Source: an uncultured Flavobacteriales bacterium
GTDB taxonomy: Bacteria > Bacteroidota > Bacteroidia > CAIKAF01
Assembly: GCA_903837495.1 (NCBI GenBank)
Contig: CAILUT010000046.1
Coordinates: 1-62,294 of the forward strand
Direction of reading: 5' to 3'
Length of the DNA: 62,294 nt
Shown: positions 26,044-33,702 of the stretch, one piece after another
Numbering within the stretch: position 1 is the stretch's first letter
Layout: each line of letters opens with the position of its first letter
The notes under the pieces: model-generated
Database searches by the model: none
Seen by the model: the letters and a program-made list of their open reading frames with translations, nothing else
Told to the model about the DNA's origin: nothing
Translations under genes and position numbers: made by a program

Positions 26044-26463
26044 TCAGTATTCCGGCCTATTCATAATGGCCTGATATATAACAGCATCACGCCCATTAAA
26101 GCCTTTAAATTTTTGCCTTAAATTCTGTTCTTTGGCCACGGGCATTTGCTTCGGAACCTTGGTTTTGCTCAACGTGGATTTCGCCTCAGACACATAGTTG
26201 ATCGACTTCTTTTGGTTGGACTGACCCTCGCCGTCCGACCCCAATAAACCTTTTTCCTGAGGCGAAGACGGCAAGATCGATGGCCTACTTTCTGACCTAG
26301 AAATTAAGGTCTTAGGCGCTCCTGTCTTGGGTTCAGACATTGACTTAGGGACTTGCACCACCGGGGGCACTTTGTTTTTCGATGCTTTCTTCGAGGCGGT
26401 ATAGGCCCGAAACAGCCAATAAGCAACCACCCCGATCAGCCCTATCCATTGTTGAATTTCCAT
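26044..26463 (-). CDS. Hypothetical single-span membrane protein
   Basis: The 139-residue product has one N-terminal membrane helix (QQWIGLIGVVAYWLFRAY). A long low-complexity basic/Ser-Pro linker follows, then a short C-terminal patch GRDAVIYQAIMNRPEY. The same kind of ending (an AVIY..ILNRP-like tail) recurs in small Bacteroidota membrane proteins, but I know of no assigned role. It lies 65 bp downstream of the ruvC stop on the same strand and upstream of the TonB operon. Confidence 0.7.
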   Translation of the reverse strand: MEIQQWIGLIGVVAYWLFRAYTASKKASKNKVPPVVQVPKSMSEPKTGAPKTLISRSESRPSILPSSPQEKGLLGSDGEGQSNQKKSINYVSEAKSTLSKTKVPKQMPVAKEQNLRQKFKGFNGRDAVIYQAIMNRPEY

Positions 26464-26528
26464 GCTTATCTATATTATGGCAGAAAGGTACTTCCTTCTA
26501 TTCAAAGGTGCAGCCAAGCTGTTGCAAT

Positions 26529-27119
26529 TTAACATTTCCGTTCTGGATTTTGCTGCAAGAACTGAACCCAACCCTTTCCCTTTTTACTCCCGCCCATACT
26601 TTTATTCGCGGCCCGTTTAGGCATTCCGATGGGCCCTGAATGGCGAAAGGAATGGCAAACAGCCACCCCCAACGCATCGGTAGCATCTTCGGTCAAACCC
26701 GTCGGCAACTCGCCCATCAAATGCATCAGCATGGCCGCCAGCTGCTCTTTCGCCGCTCCGCCTCGCCCCGTAATGGCTTGCTTTACCTCTCTAGGTGCAT
26801 ATTCAAAAACAGGAAGGGAACACGATAAGGCTGCCGCAATAACTACCCCTTGTGCTCGGCCCAGCTTCAGCATAGATTGGACGTTTTTCCCGAAAAAAGG
26901 GGCTTCTATGGCCAATTCTTCTGGAGCATGTGTTTTTATCAACTCCAATATAAACCGGTGGATGTCGAGCAGCCGCTCAAAATGCGTGCGGCCCTTATCG
27001 AGCTTCAACTGCCCCATCTCAACAAGCTTAGGGGTCTCCTTGCCTTGGGACTCAATAATAGCAAATCCCATCACTGTGGTGCCAGGATCAATACCAAGAA
27101 TGCGTTGAATATTGGACAA
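26529..27119 (-). CDS. ruvC: Crossover junction endodeoxyribonuclease RuvC
   Basis: The RNase H-fold Holliday-junction resolvase shows RILGIDPGTTVMGFAI at the N-terminus (first catalytic Asp), LAIEAPFFGKNVQSMLKLGRAQGV (Glu), and the C-terminal ATDALGVAVCH with the final Asp pair. It nicks four-way junctions presented by RuvAB. No ATG is available; a TTG at 27119 gives 196 residues and the usual short lead-in, while a further TTG at 27164 would overlap the divergent gene. The C-terminal tail is longer than usual and basic (KRAANKSMGGSKKGKG). Confidence 0.93.
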   Translation of the reverse strand: MSNIQRILGIDPGTTVMGFAIIESQGKETPKLVEMGQLKLDKGRTHFERLLDIHRFILELIKTHAPEELAIEAPFFGKNVQSMLKLGRAQGVVIAAALSCSLPVFEYAPREVKQAITGRGGAAKEQLAAMLMHLMGELPTGLTEDATDALGVAVCHSFRHSGPIGMPKRAANKSMGGSKKGKGWVQFLQQNPERKC

Positions 27120-27141
27120 GCCTGAAGGTTTGGTTACTTTT

Positions 27142-28089
27142 ATGCGGTTGAACGCTTCCCACAAATATACCGCTCCAAACGGGCTTTTCCTATTAAAAGG
27201 AATCCTAGCGCTTGGTTCGCTCGGTTATTTGGCCTTTATGATAACCACATTCCCCTATGCCAATTGGCCGAAGGTTCAGTGGAGTTATATGGCCTTATTG
27301 CTGCTCCTTGCCCCTGCAAATTGGTCCTTAGAAATTCTTAAATGGCGCAGCTTGTCCCCAGCTTCGATTCCCCTGCCCTTTCAAGTTTGGGTTAAGGTCT
27401 TTTTAGCGGGTATGGCTGCCGCGCTTTTTTCGCCCAACCGGACGGGCGAGTCGATTGGGCGCATTTTAAGCCTGCCCCCCCAACTCCGATGGCCGTTGGG
27501 AACCTCGGCCCTATTGGGAAGCCTAGCCCAGCTTTGCGTTACGTTGATTGGTGGCGTTTTGGCCTGGGAATACTGGGTGCCCAATTCGGTTTTTCCAGCC
27601 TATTTGATGCCCTTTCGCTGGGCAATCCGCTTAATCGGTCTTTGCTTGCTGCTGTTTTTTTTGTTCCGCATTCCCATGGCCTTGCGCAGGTTTTACCGCT
27701 ATGCACCTAAAGCACTAAAAAGCCAACTTAAGCACGCCTCAAAAGGCATTCGCCAAAAAAACTGGCTTCAAGGGCTTGGTTGGGCTTTTGCCCGATACTT
27801 GGTTTTCTTACTTCAGTGGTGGATTGGCCTGCAGGCTTTGGGAATTGGGCTGCCGTTTACGGTGGTGCTGCCCGCTGTCGCTTTTATTTTCTTTGGAAAT
27901 GCCTTGCTGCCCTCGTTTGCCTTTACCGAGTTGGCCTCTAGGGGGTCTTTGTCGGTCTTGTTTTTGGGCAACTTAGGAATCGCCCCCGGTCTTGCACTGC
28001 TGGTTTCCTCTGTTTTGTGGGTCGTTAATTTGGCCTTGCCCGCCGTGCCGGGTTTTTTCTTTTTACTCAAAAAGACGCCCAAAAAATGA
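27142..28089 (+). CDS. Lysylphosphatidylglycerol synthase TM-like / flippase-like membrane protein
   Basis: The 315-residue polytopic protein resembles the UPF0104/LPG-synthase transmembrane family. It has about eight hydrophobic spans, FLAGMAAALFSPNRTGESIGRI near residue 95, and RYLVFLLQWWIGLQALG near 225, followed by AVAFIFFGNALLPSFAFTELASRGS. Known relatives move or modify lipids or polyisoprenyl-linked sugars. The start at 27142 (MRLNASHKY) is favoured over 27112, which would run into ruvC. Its stop overlaps the GT2 start by 4 bp, which suggests a shared envelope-lipid or glycan task. Confidence 0.8.
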   Translation: MRLNASHKYTAPNGLFLLKGILALGSLGYLAFMITTFPYANWPKVQWSYMALLLLLAPANWSLEILKWRSLSPASIPLPFQVWVKVFLAGMAAALFSPNRTGESIGRILSLPPQLRWPLGTSALLGSLAQLCVTLIGGVLAWEYWVPNSVFPAYLMPFRWAIRLIGLCLLLFFLFRIPMALRRFYRYAPKALKSQLKHASKGIRQKNWLQGLGWAFARYLVFLLQWWIGLQALGIGLPFTVVLPAVAFIFFGNALLPSFAFTELASRGSLSVLFLGNLGIAPGLALLVSSVLWVVNLALPAVPGFFFLLKKTPKK

Positions 28090-29135
28090 CGCCTGTCGCC
28101 GCCTTGCTCTCCCTCTGGATTTGCTGGCTAACGCTGCTAAATTGGGGGCATTTTCGCTTAAAAAAACGTTGGAAAAAACAGATGCAATTTCATCTAACCC
28201 AACCCTTTCCAACAATTTCATGGCTAATCCCCTTTCGCAACGAGGTCAGCAACGTGCGCCGATTTATCGCCAATTTAAACCCGAATCGCCACCCTTTCTT
28301 TGTGTGGATAAACGACAGCTCCGCCGATTCAGGCCCCATCGAAATTGCCCAAACCAAGGCCGTGTTGATTCAAAATACGGGAATTGGAAAAAAAGAAGCC
28401 CTGATTGCAGGGTGGCAACACTCCGTTTCTGAATGGAACATTCATACCGATGCCGATGTGGAATGGACTGAAAAAAGCATGGCTCATTGGGAGGACGCCT
28501 TAAGCCGGGTTTCAGATCAAACCATTTTGGTGGCGGGACTGCCTACTTTGGAGGGGAATACATTCGATGCCGAGGATTTTCGAGCAAATCTGTTTGCCGC
28601 TTCCGGCATGGCCGGCTGGGGACTGCCTTTTTTGTGCAGCGGTGCAGCCCTAGCGGTTCGATCCAATAGGCTCTCAAAACCCCTGCGCCCTTGGCTGGGA
28701 CCCAGCAGCTCAGGCGACGATGTTTTCTTGCTGCACAATGTGGTTGCACACTTTGGCTCTTCGGCCGTAGTAACCCTGCCCTGTCCTGAACTCAAGGTCA
28801 AAGGGGCTGTAAACCTGGCCAAAGCAATTCAACAACGCATGCGCTGGGCAGGCAAATCTATTTTGTTCCGAAATCCAGCCGCCATTTCGGTGTCGCTTTT
28901 CATTTACTCCTTTCATGCCGCTGGACTCGTTTTTTTGTGTTTGCCGGGCAACCCATCTCAAAAACTGATTCTGGTCGGTGCAAAGGCCTTGGCCGACGCC
29001 CTGCTCTCAGGCGGAAAAACAAACCGCATTCTACATCGGCTTGTCCTTTCAATGGCCTATTGGTTGTACATCCCCCTGCTCCCTGCTTTGGCTTGGATAA
29101 GCATGCCCCTGCGCGAGGCTAAGAAAGTTTGGTAA
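28086..29135 (+). CDS. Family 2 glycosyltransferase, membrane-bound
   Basis: The 349-residue protein has an N-terminal membrane helix, then a GT-A domain opening PFPTISWLIPFRNEVSN. The metal/nucleotide motif is IHTDADVEW, the acceptor-side Asp pair is SSGDDVFLL, and the QxxRW-like signature is QQRMRWAGK. C-terminal hydrophobic segments follow, as in cellulose-synthase-like processive GT2 enzymes. The donor and acceptor are unknown. It overlaps the flippase-like gene by 4 bp and precedes the ABC permease by about 20 bp. Confidence 0.87.
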   Translation: MTPVAALLSLWICWLTLLNWGHFRLKKRWKKQMQFHLTQPFPTISWLIPFRNEVSNVRRFIANLNPNRHPFFVWINDSSADSGPIEIAQTKAVLIQNTGIGKKEALIAGWQHSVSEWNIHTDADVEWTEKSMAHWEDALSRVSDQTILVAGLPTLEGNTFDAEDFRANLFAASGMAGWGLPFLCSGAALAVRSNRLSKPLRPWLGPSSSGDDVFLLHNVVAHFGSSAVVTLPCPELKVKGAVNLAKAIQQRMRWAGKSILFRNPAAISVSLFIYSFHAAGLVFLCLPGNPSQKLILVGAKALADALLSGGKTNRILHRLVLSMAYWLYIPLLPALAWISMPLREAKKVW

Positions 29136-29155
29136 CTTGCACCCCCGATGCATCT

Positions 29156-30196
29156 ATGAACTCGCCCTCCCGCTTTTCATTTAAAAATTGGCTGCAAAAA
29201 CCCGCCGGGGTTGTTGCAGGTTGCTACCTGGCATTGCTGAGTTTAATGGCCCTGTTTTCGCCCTGGCTCGGCAACGATGGCAGCCCAAATGCCAACCGAC
29301 AATGCCTGCCTTGCCGCTTGGCGGCCCCAGGCCAAGAAATACAATTCGCCGTTCTGCTGCGCAACAGCCCAAATCAAGGGAATGTGTTTATAGGATACCC
29401 CGACCCAGGGCCTTCCATCCCTTTTCATGAAAAAACCGAACTCCGCGGAGGCACCTTGTTTCGATTTAACGGGTATTCCGGCCCAAGCAGCCAATGGGTA
29501 GCCGCAGATGAACAGTACCAAGTGCTAAGCCGTAGGTTTGTTTTGGGGGCCGACCCTTTGGGCCGTGACCTTTGGAGCAGACTTTTAATGGGTGGCCGTA
29601 TTTCCTTGGGCATAGGTTGGCTGTCGGTCATGGTGGCCTTGATTATTGGAATTGCTTTGGGTGCCCTTGCTGGCTTTATTGGAGGCAAAATCGATGCGGT
29701 ATTGAGCTTTATCATTAACCTAACTTGGTCGGTGCCTACCCTCTTGCTGGTGATGACCTTAACCATTGCCTTGGGAAAAGGCTGGCTGCCCACCTTTTTG
29801 GCCGTAGGCTTATCCACTTGGGTCGAAATAGCAAGGGTTACCCGTGCCGAGATTATGGGCTTGAAAAAGCGGGATTTCGCCTTGGCAGGCACCGTTCTGG
29901 GTTTGCCCGCTTGGCGCTTAATCTGGCACCATATATTGCCCGGAATCCGAGGCCCTTTGCTCGTTGTAGCAGCAGCAAATTTTGCCGGCGCTGTCTTGAT
30001 CGAAAGCGGGCTCAGTTTCTTGGGCTTGGGTGTTCAGCCCCCAGCACCCACCTGGGGAAATATGATGGAGAGCCACCGGCATTTTTTAATTTCGGGCCAT
30101 CTTCATCTTATTCTAGTGCCCGGTTTGGCAATTCTATCGGTGGTTTTGGCCTTTATTGTGTTGGGCGACAGCTTGAAAAACCTCCGCAGGCTTTAA
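29156..30196 (+). CDS. ABC transporter permease, DppC/OppC type
   Basis: The 346-residue inner-membrane permease has a first span (VVAGCYLALLSLMALFSPWLG) and a periplasmic stretch of about 95 residues (with CLPC). Then comes the standard BPD_transp_1 core, introduced by VLGADPLGRDLWSRLLMGGRISL. The EAA loop that docks the ATPase reads AGTVLGLPAWRLIWHHILPG. It resembles the second permease of dipeptide/oligopeptide importers, but no ATPase, binding protein or partner permease is nearby. The start at 29156 (MNSPSRFSF) is preferred to 29129, which lies inside the GT2 end. Confidence 0.88.
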   Translation: MNSPSRFSFKNWLQKPAGVVAGCYLALLSLMALFSPWLGNDGSPNANRQCLPCRLAAPGQEIQFAVLLRNSPNQGNVFIGYPDPGPSIPFHEKTELRGGTLFRFNGYSGPSSQWVAADEQYQVLSRRFVLGADPLGRDLWSRLLMGGRISLGIGWLSVMVALIIGIALGALAGFIGGKIDAVLSFIINLTWSVPTLLLVMTLTIALGKGWLPTFLAVGLSTWVEIARVTRAEIMGLKKRDFALAGTVLGLPAWRLIWHHILPGIRGPLLVVAAANFAGAVLIESGLSFLGLGVQPPAPTWGNMMESHRHFLISGHLHLILVPGLAILSVVLAFIVLGDSLKNLRRL

Positions 30197-30262
30197 TTCA
30201 TTTTCATTGGGGGCAACTTCCCTCCCCTCTAAACGCATGGCTTCACGTGCCATTTTGTTTTG

Positions 30263-30406
30263 GGGGCGGCAGCCGGGCTTTCACCGGGAGTCCGCGGTTG
30301 CCGGTTGTCGGGCCCAGCGGGCTTGCGGGGGCTCCTAAAGTCGCCTCCGCGCCACGCGGGCCCGCCACCGCCACCCTTGCGGGCTCCCCGGTTCAATCCC
30401 TGCCGC
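30263..30406 (-). repeat. Long-hairpin element, copy 3
   Basis: Oriented from GCGGCAGGGATTGAACC to GGCTGCCGCCCC on the minus strand. The outer stem is the same as copies 2 and 5. Next, CCGGGGAGCCCGC faces GCGGACTCCCGG, and CGGGCCC faces GGGCCCG, where copy 5 has CTGGCCC and GGGCCAG: paired substitutions that keep the helix. The apex is GGCGACTTTAGGAGCC. It follows the ABC permease stop by 66 bp, in antisense orientation. Confidence 0.85.
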
Positions 30407-30497
30407 GAACCTACCAACGCCACAAGTCCCAAAAATCAACCCTCGGCATACCACCCTCTCCCCTTTGGCGTTCTATATACAACCAATCCCCACCGCC

Positions 30498-30611
30498 ATG
30501 AAATCCCTAATCGCCGCTTTGCTCCTCGCTGCACTCTTTTGTTTCGGTTGCGCTAGCTCCTATAAATGCAACGGCCAACGGGCCATCCAAACTCCCATGG
30601 GAAGAATGTGA
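30498..30611 (+). CDS. Tiny lipoprotein, 37 residues
   Basis: A short frame begins with ATG at 30498: a basic N-terminus (MKS), a hydrophobic core (LIAALLLAALFCFG) and a lipobox Cys at residue 18 followed by ASSYKCNGQRAIQTPMGRM and stop. The mature part would be only 20 residues, attached to a membrane lipid. The hydrophobic-lipobox layout is hard to get by chance, but no homology could be tested. It stands alone after hairpin copy 3. Confidence 0.55.
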   Translation: MKSLIAALLLAALFCFGCASSYKCNGQRAIQTPMGRM

Positions 30612-30817
30612 TGCGAAATCAGAAGGATTCGGGAAATACACCTGAATCCAACCGAACAGCAGCCCCATTTTTTAGCATTGAAGCCCGCAGCCCAAAAACC
30701 ATGCTGCCGATTCGTGCTCCCTGGGGGAACCGCCCCCAATGCAAAGCTTCGAACAACTGTGCCCTTTTTCCGTTCGCTAAACGGTTAAAACGCGAAGCCG
30801 CTTGTAGAAATCTTCGC

Positions 30818-30928
30818 TTAGCCCTGCCAACTTTTGGTCCAGCAACTGGTGCGTATTACACAATATCTTAATATCTCACAACGCTGCTTGGCCGCCGTTT
30901 CAGTCCAGACTATTTTCCTTTTAGCCCT
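30818..30928 (-). pseudogene. Broken RelE/ParE-type toxin gene
   Basis: Overlapping the antitoxin end in another frame, the minus strand reads AKRKIVWTETAAKQRCEIL, the characteristic N-terminus of ParE/RelE-superfamily toxins. The frame then runs on as RYCVIRTSCWTKSWQG and stops at 30818 after some 36 codons, less than half of a toxin. The codon where the start should be (30926-30928) is AGG, one base from ATG. No continuation of the toxin is visible further left, so it looks both start-less and truncated. Confidence 0.65.
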
Positions 30929-31152
30929 TCCAGGTCATTTTTGTCTAAAACATTTTGAGATATTGTTCGACCATTTTGAATGTCAGCTTCACTCATTTCG
31001 AGCATCAACTTTTGCTCTTTAGTCAATTTGATTTTTTCATTTTCAACTGCACTATTATCAACCAAACGAAGCAAAGCCATCAAATAATCTTTATCTGATA
31101 TTGCAAGCAGTTTGTCAATAATTCCATTTCTAATTACATCAACTTGAGCCAT
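30910..31152 (-). CDS. Orphan antitoxin-like protein
   Basis: The 80-residue acidic/basic helical protein (MAQVDVIRNGIIDKLLAIS, then LTKEQKLMLEMSEADIQNG, ending NVLDKNDLEGLKGK) resembles small antitoxins that precede ParE/RelE toxins in Bacteroidota. The central LTKEQ-x-LxMSEADI segment is the usual toxin-binding stretch. Directly downstream is a broken toxin fragment, so this antitoxin is probably without a partner. It lies in a stretch visibly richer in A+T than the genes around it, which suggests transfer. Confidence 0.7.
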   Translation of the reverse strand: MAQVDVIRNGIIDKLLAISDKDYLMALLRLVDNSAVENEKIKLTKEQKLMLEMSEADIQNGRTISQNVLDKNDLEGLKGK

Positions 31153-31780
31153 TTCTTTTTAATGTTACTAAGGTAATATTTCGGACTAGTTTTTTCAAAT
31201 GCCCCCTAACGATTTTCAGCTACCCGAAGGGCGGGACTTTTACCACAAACCTTGATGTGAAAAACGAATGTTTGTTTAACCACAAAACTGTCTTTGGAAC
31301 ACGAATTGAAAATCAGCGAAGCTAAACCCCGCTTTTTGGGTAGGTGCTGCTATAGCCACTGGCTCTTGTCCTCCGTCCTTTCAAACCATTGTCAGTATTG
31401 AGTTTTATTGTCATTGAGTCTCGGCTGTGCGTTGTGTTTTTATTTTTTAAAGCGTTGCAGAAAAAAAATTGATATTCTCTTTTGGGTCGGTGTGGTGGAA
31501 GCTCTTTTGTAATTTTTGGTCTGTGCCTTGGCTTCCCGCAAGGGCGGGATAGGTCGTGCGAATTGCAAATGTGCTTACACCTGTGTGATGATTGTCAACT
31601 TCGGGATTTTCCAATGAAATAAACAAGCCGCTATTAGTCAGGTAGTTATGTTGCCCTTTAGCTGTCTTTTGATTTTGTAAACAATTAAGGTTTACGTCCA
31701 AAACGGATAATTACTGAAAAGACCTTCAGCAAGGGCCTTCGGCAAAAATCCGCAGAAAGGGAATGCGCTTCAAAAACCGC
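31153..31780. other. Gene-poor AT-rich stretch, probable island remnant
   Basis: About 630 bp without a gene I can support. Base composition differs from the flanks, with many A/T runs. Short self-complementary stretches occur, such as CCCGAAGGGCGGG near 31223 and CCCGCAAGGGCGGG near 31536. An 84-codon frame at 31447-31701 on the minus strand has no recognisable features. Together with the broken toxin it may be what is left of a mobile island. Confidence 0.4.
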
Positions 31781-32575
31781 TCAAATAAACTTGAAAAAGA
31801 GCAGCACAAAAGAACCCAAACCGGCCACCCCAAATACCAAAAGCCGGTAATCCATTTTATAAAAAGCGGAGTTTTTATACACCGACGGCGGCGCCGCAAC
31901 AATACCGAAACTTAAGGCTATGGCATTGGCCAAAGTACCCAAAGCGGTGAAACCCGCCCACCAAAAAAACAAGTGGTCTTTGTTGCGCCCACCCAAATAA
32001 TACGCAACAATGGCCAAAATTAAAAAGGGTACAACCTGATACCGAAACGCAAAACGGGCCTTGCCCACATGGGTCTGCAACGACGATGCACTGTTGCTCA
32101 ACTGCAACACCTCTTTGCCCAACATTATTCCAGCCAACATAGACATTAAAAAACCCAGCCCTAAAAACACCACCGAAAATTTGGGCCCAACCCCCAACAA
32201 GTTCAACAAATCAGAAACATCTCTGCCCCTGTTCCATGCACTGCCCAAAAAAGCACCCGGCCAACTCCAAGCCAAAACCCGAAAATAAATCAGAACCGGA
32301 CGCAATGCGTGGTTGGTTTGCCGAACATCCTTGCCCAAAAGCCCCATCAGCAAATCCAAGACAGGCAAACCCATTAGGGCCAATAAAAAGTACAAAAAGG
32401 CGTTTGTACGCGTCCACTGTGCCTCGTTTGCCGTTGAAATAAGAACAGTCCCCCAACCAAAGCTGGGCGTTAATTTCAAAAAATCCAGAAACAAATACGA
32501 ACAGGCCGACCAAATCCAGGAGCCGATGGCAAAGGTCAATAAAACCGATAAAAAAGCATTGATACGGGCGTTCAT
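31781..32575 (-). CDS. Hypothetical polytopic membrane protein
   Basis: The 264-residue protein has about six membrane spans (INAFLSVLLTFAIGSWIW, NAFLYFLLALMGLPVLDLLM, FSVVFLGLGFLMSMLAGIMLG, VVPFLILAIVAYYLGG, FFWWAGFTALGTLANAIALSFG, and a C-terminal one). I do not recognise the family. The layout suggests a Yip1-like or transporter-like integral protein, but no motif fixes a role. The start at 32575 (MNARINAFL) is preferred to 32653, whose extension is basic and lies outside the first helix. It is divergent from the nucleotidyltransferase gene. Confidence 0.65.
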   Translation of the reverse strand: MNARINAFLSVLLTFAIGSWIWSACSYLFLDFLKLTPSFGWGTVLISTANEAQWTRTNAFLYFLLALMGLPVLDLLMGLLGKDVRQTNHALRPVLIYFRVLAWSWPGAFLGSAWNRGRDVSDLLNLLGVGPKFSVVFLGLGFLMSMLAGIMLGKEVLQLSNSASSLQTHVGKARFAFRYQVVPFLILAIVAYYLGGRNKDHLFFWWAGFTALGTLANAIALSFGIVAAPPSVYKNSAFYKMDYRLLVFGVAGLGSFVLLFFKFI

Positions 32576-32694
32576 TCTGTTCTTGCGAAAAGCAAATATA
32601 CTAAAACTAAAAAAACTGCTTTGTTGACGTACAGGCAAGCCCCTTTCCCTCAATTTATTAAATTTGTATTTTATTGAATCAGTAACACGCTTAA

Positions 32695-33702
32695 ATGAAC
32701 ATTATAATTCCAATGGCCGGCATGGGCAAACGCATGCGGCCGCATACCCTTACCATTCCCAAACCCCTAATTCCCATTGCCGGAAAACCCATTGTTCAAC
32801 GGCTGGTTGAAGACATTGCCAGGGTATGCCCCGAAAGCATCAACAACATTGTTTTTGTTGCCGGACATTTTGGAGAAGAGGTTGAACAACGCCTGCTTGA
32901 AACCGCCGCTCAAGTAGGCGCCACCGGCCACATCCGTTACCAAGAAGAAGCACTAGGCACCGCACACGCCGTGTATTGCGGCCAAGAATTCCTAGATGGC
33001 CCTACCGTAATTGCCTTTGCCGACACCTTGTTTGCAGCCGATTTTAAAATGGACCTGCAGCAAGACGGCATTATTTGGGTAAAAGAAGTGGAAGACCCCT
33101 CGGCATTTGGAGTGGTTACCCTTGACGATCAAGGCTACATCAACGGCATGGTTGAAAAACCCAATACCTTTGTTTCAAACCTAGCCATTATTGGAATTTA
33201 CTTTGTGAAAAACGGGCGGGGACTAAAAACCCAAATCGAATTCCTGCTGAACAACGACCTAAAAACCAAAGGCGAATACCAACTCACCGATGCCTTAGAA
33301 AACATGCGCACGCAAGGAGCCCGTTGGGCAACCGGCGCCGTAACCGAATGGCTGGACTGCGGCAACAAAAACGCCACCGTGTACACCAACCAGCGCATGC
33401 TGGAACTCATTCAGCAACGCGAAACCTTGGTTTCTCCTCTTGCCCATATCATCGACTCGGTAATTATCCCCCCTTGCTACATTGCCGCTGGAGCAAAAAT
33501 TGAACATTCCGTTGTAGGCCCCCACGTATCCATCGGCGCCCACAGCCACATCAACCGTTCCGTTCTAAAAAACAGCATCGTTCAAGCCCATTCCCAAATT
33601 AGCCAATTGCTGCTCAGCAATTCGATGATAGGAAACCACACCCAGCTCAGCGGCAAGGCTGGAAATTACTCCCTGGGCGATTATTCCACCCATGAGGGCT
33701 AA
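32695..33702 (+). CDS. Sugar-phosphate nucleotidyltransferase with left-handed beta-helix
   Basis: The 335-residue protein starts MNIIIPMAGMGKRMRPHTL followed by IPKPLIPIAGKPI, the pyrophosphorylase nucleotide-binding loop and lysine. FADTLFAADF holds the metal-binding Asp, and EYQLTDAL and VTEWLDCGN follow. The last 80 residues contain hexapeptide-like repeats (VVGPHVSIGAHSHINRSVL). It makes an NDP-sugar from NTP and sugar-1-phosphate; glucose-1-phosphate or mannose-1-phosphate are likely, but not certain. It overlaps the TPR gene by 11 bp in a conserved Bacteroidota trio. Confidence 0.9.
   Translation: MNIIIPMAGMGKRMRPHTLTIPKPLIPIAGKPIVQRLVEDIARVCPESINNIVFVAGHFGEEVEQRLLETAAQVGATGHIRYQEEALGTAHAVYCGQEFLDGPTVIAFADTLFAADFKMDLQQDGIIWVKEVEDPSAFGVVTLDDQGYINGMVEKPNTFVSNLAIIGIYFVKNGRGLKTQIEFLLNNDLKTKGEYQLTDALENMRTQGARWATGAVTEWLDCGNKNATVYTNQRMLELIQQRETLVSPLAHIIDSVIIPPCYIAAGAKIEHSVVGPHVSIGAHSHINRSVLKNSIVQAHSQISQLLLSNSMIGNHTQLSGKAGNYSLGDYSTHEG

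Noticed and set aside
30566-30871. 101-codon plus-strand frame
   Set aside because: It overlaps the tiny lipoprotein and the toxin remnant and reads as unstructured sequence.
31153-31400. Integron attC site or IS end
   Set aside because: Some symmetry and a CCCCCTAACG end are present, but no convincing RYYYAAC/GTTRRRY pair, target duplication or integrase was found.
31447-31701. 84-codon minus-strand frame
   Set aside because: No start context, domain, signal or conserved motif; it lies in probable decayed island sequence.
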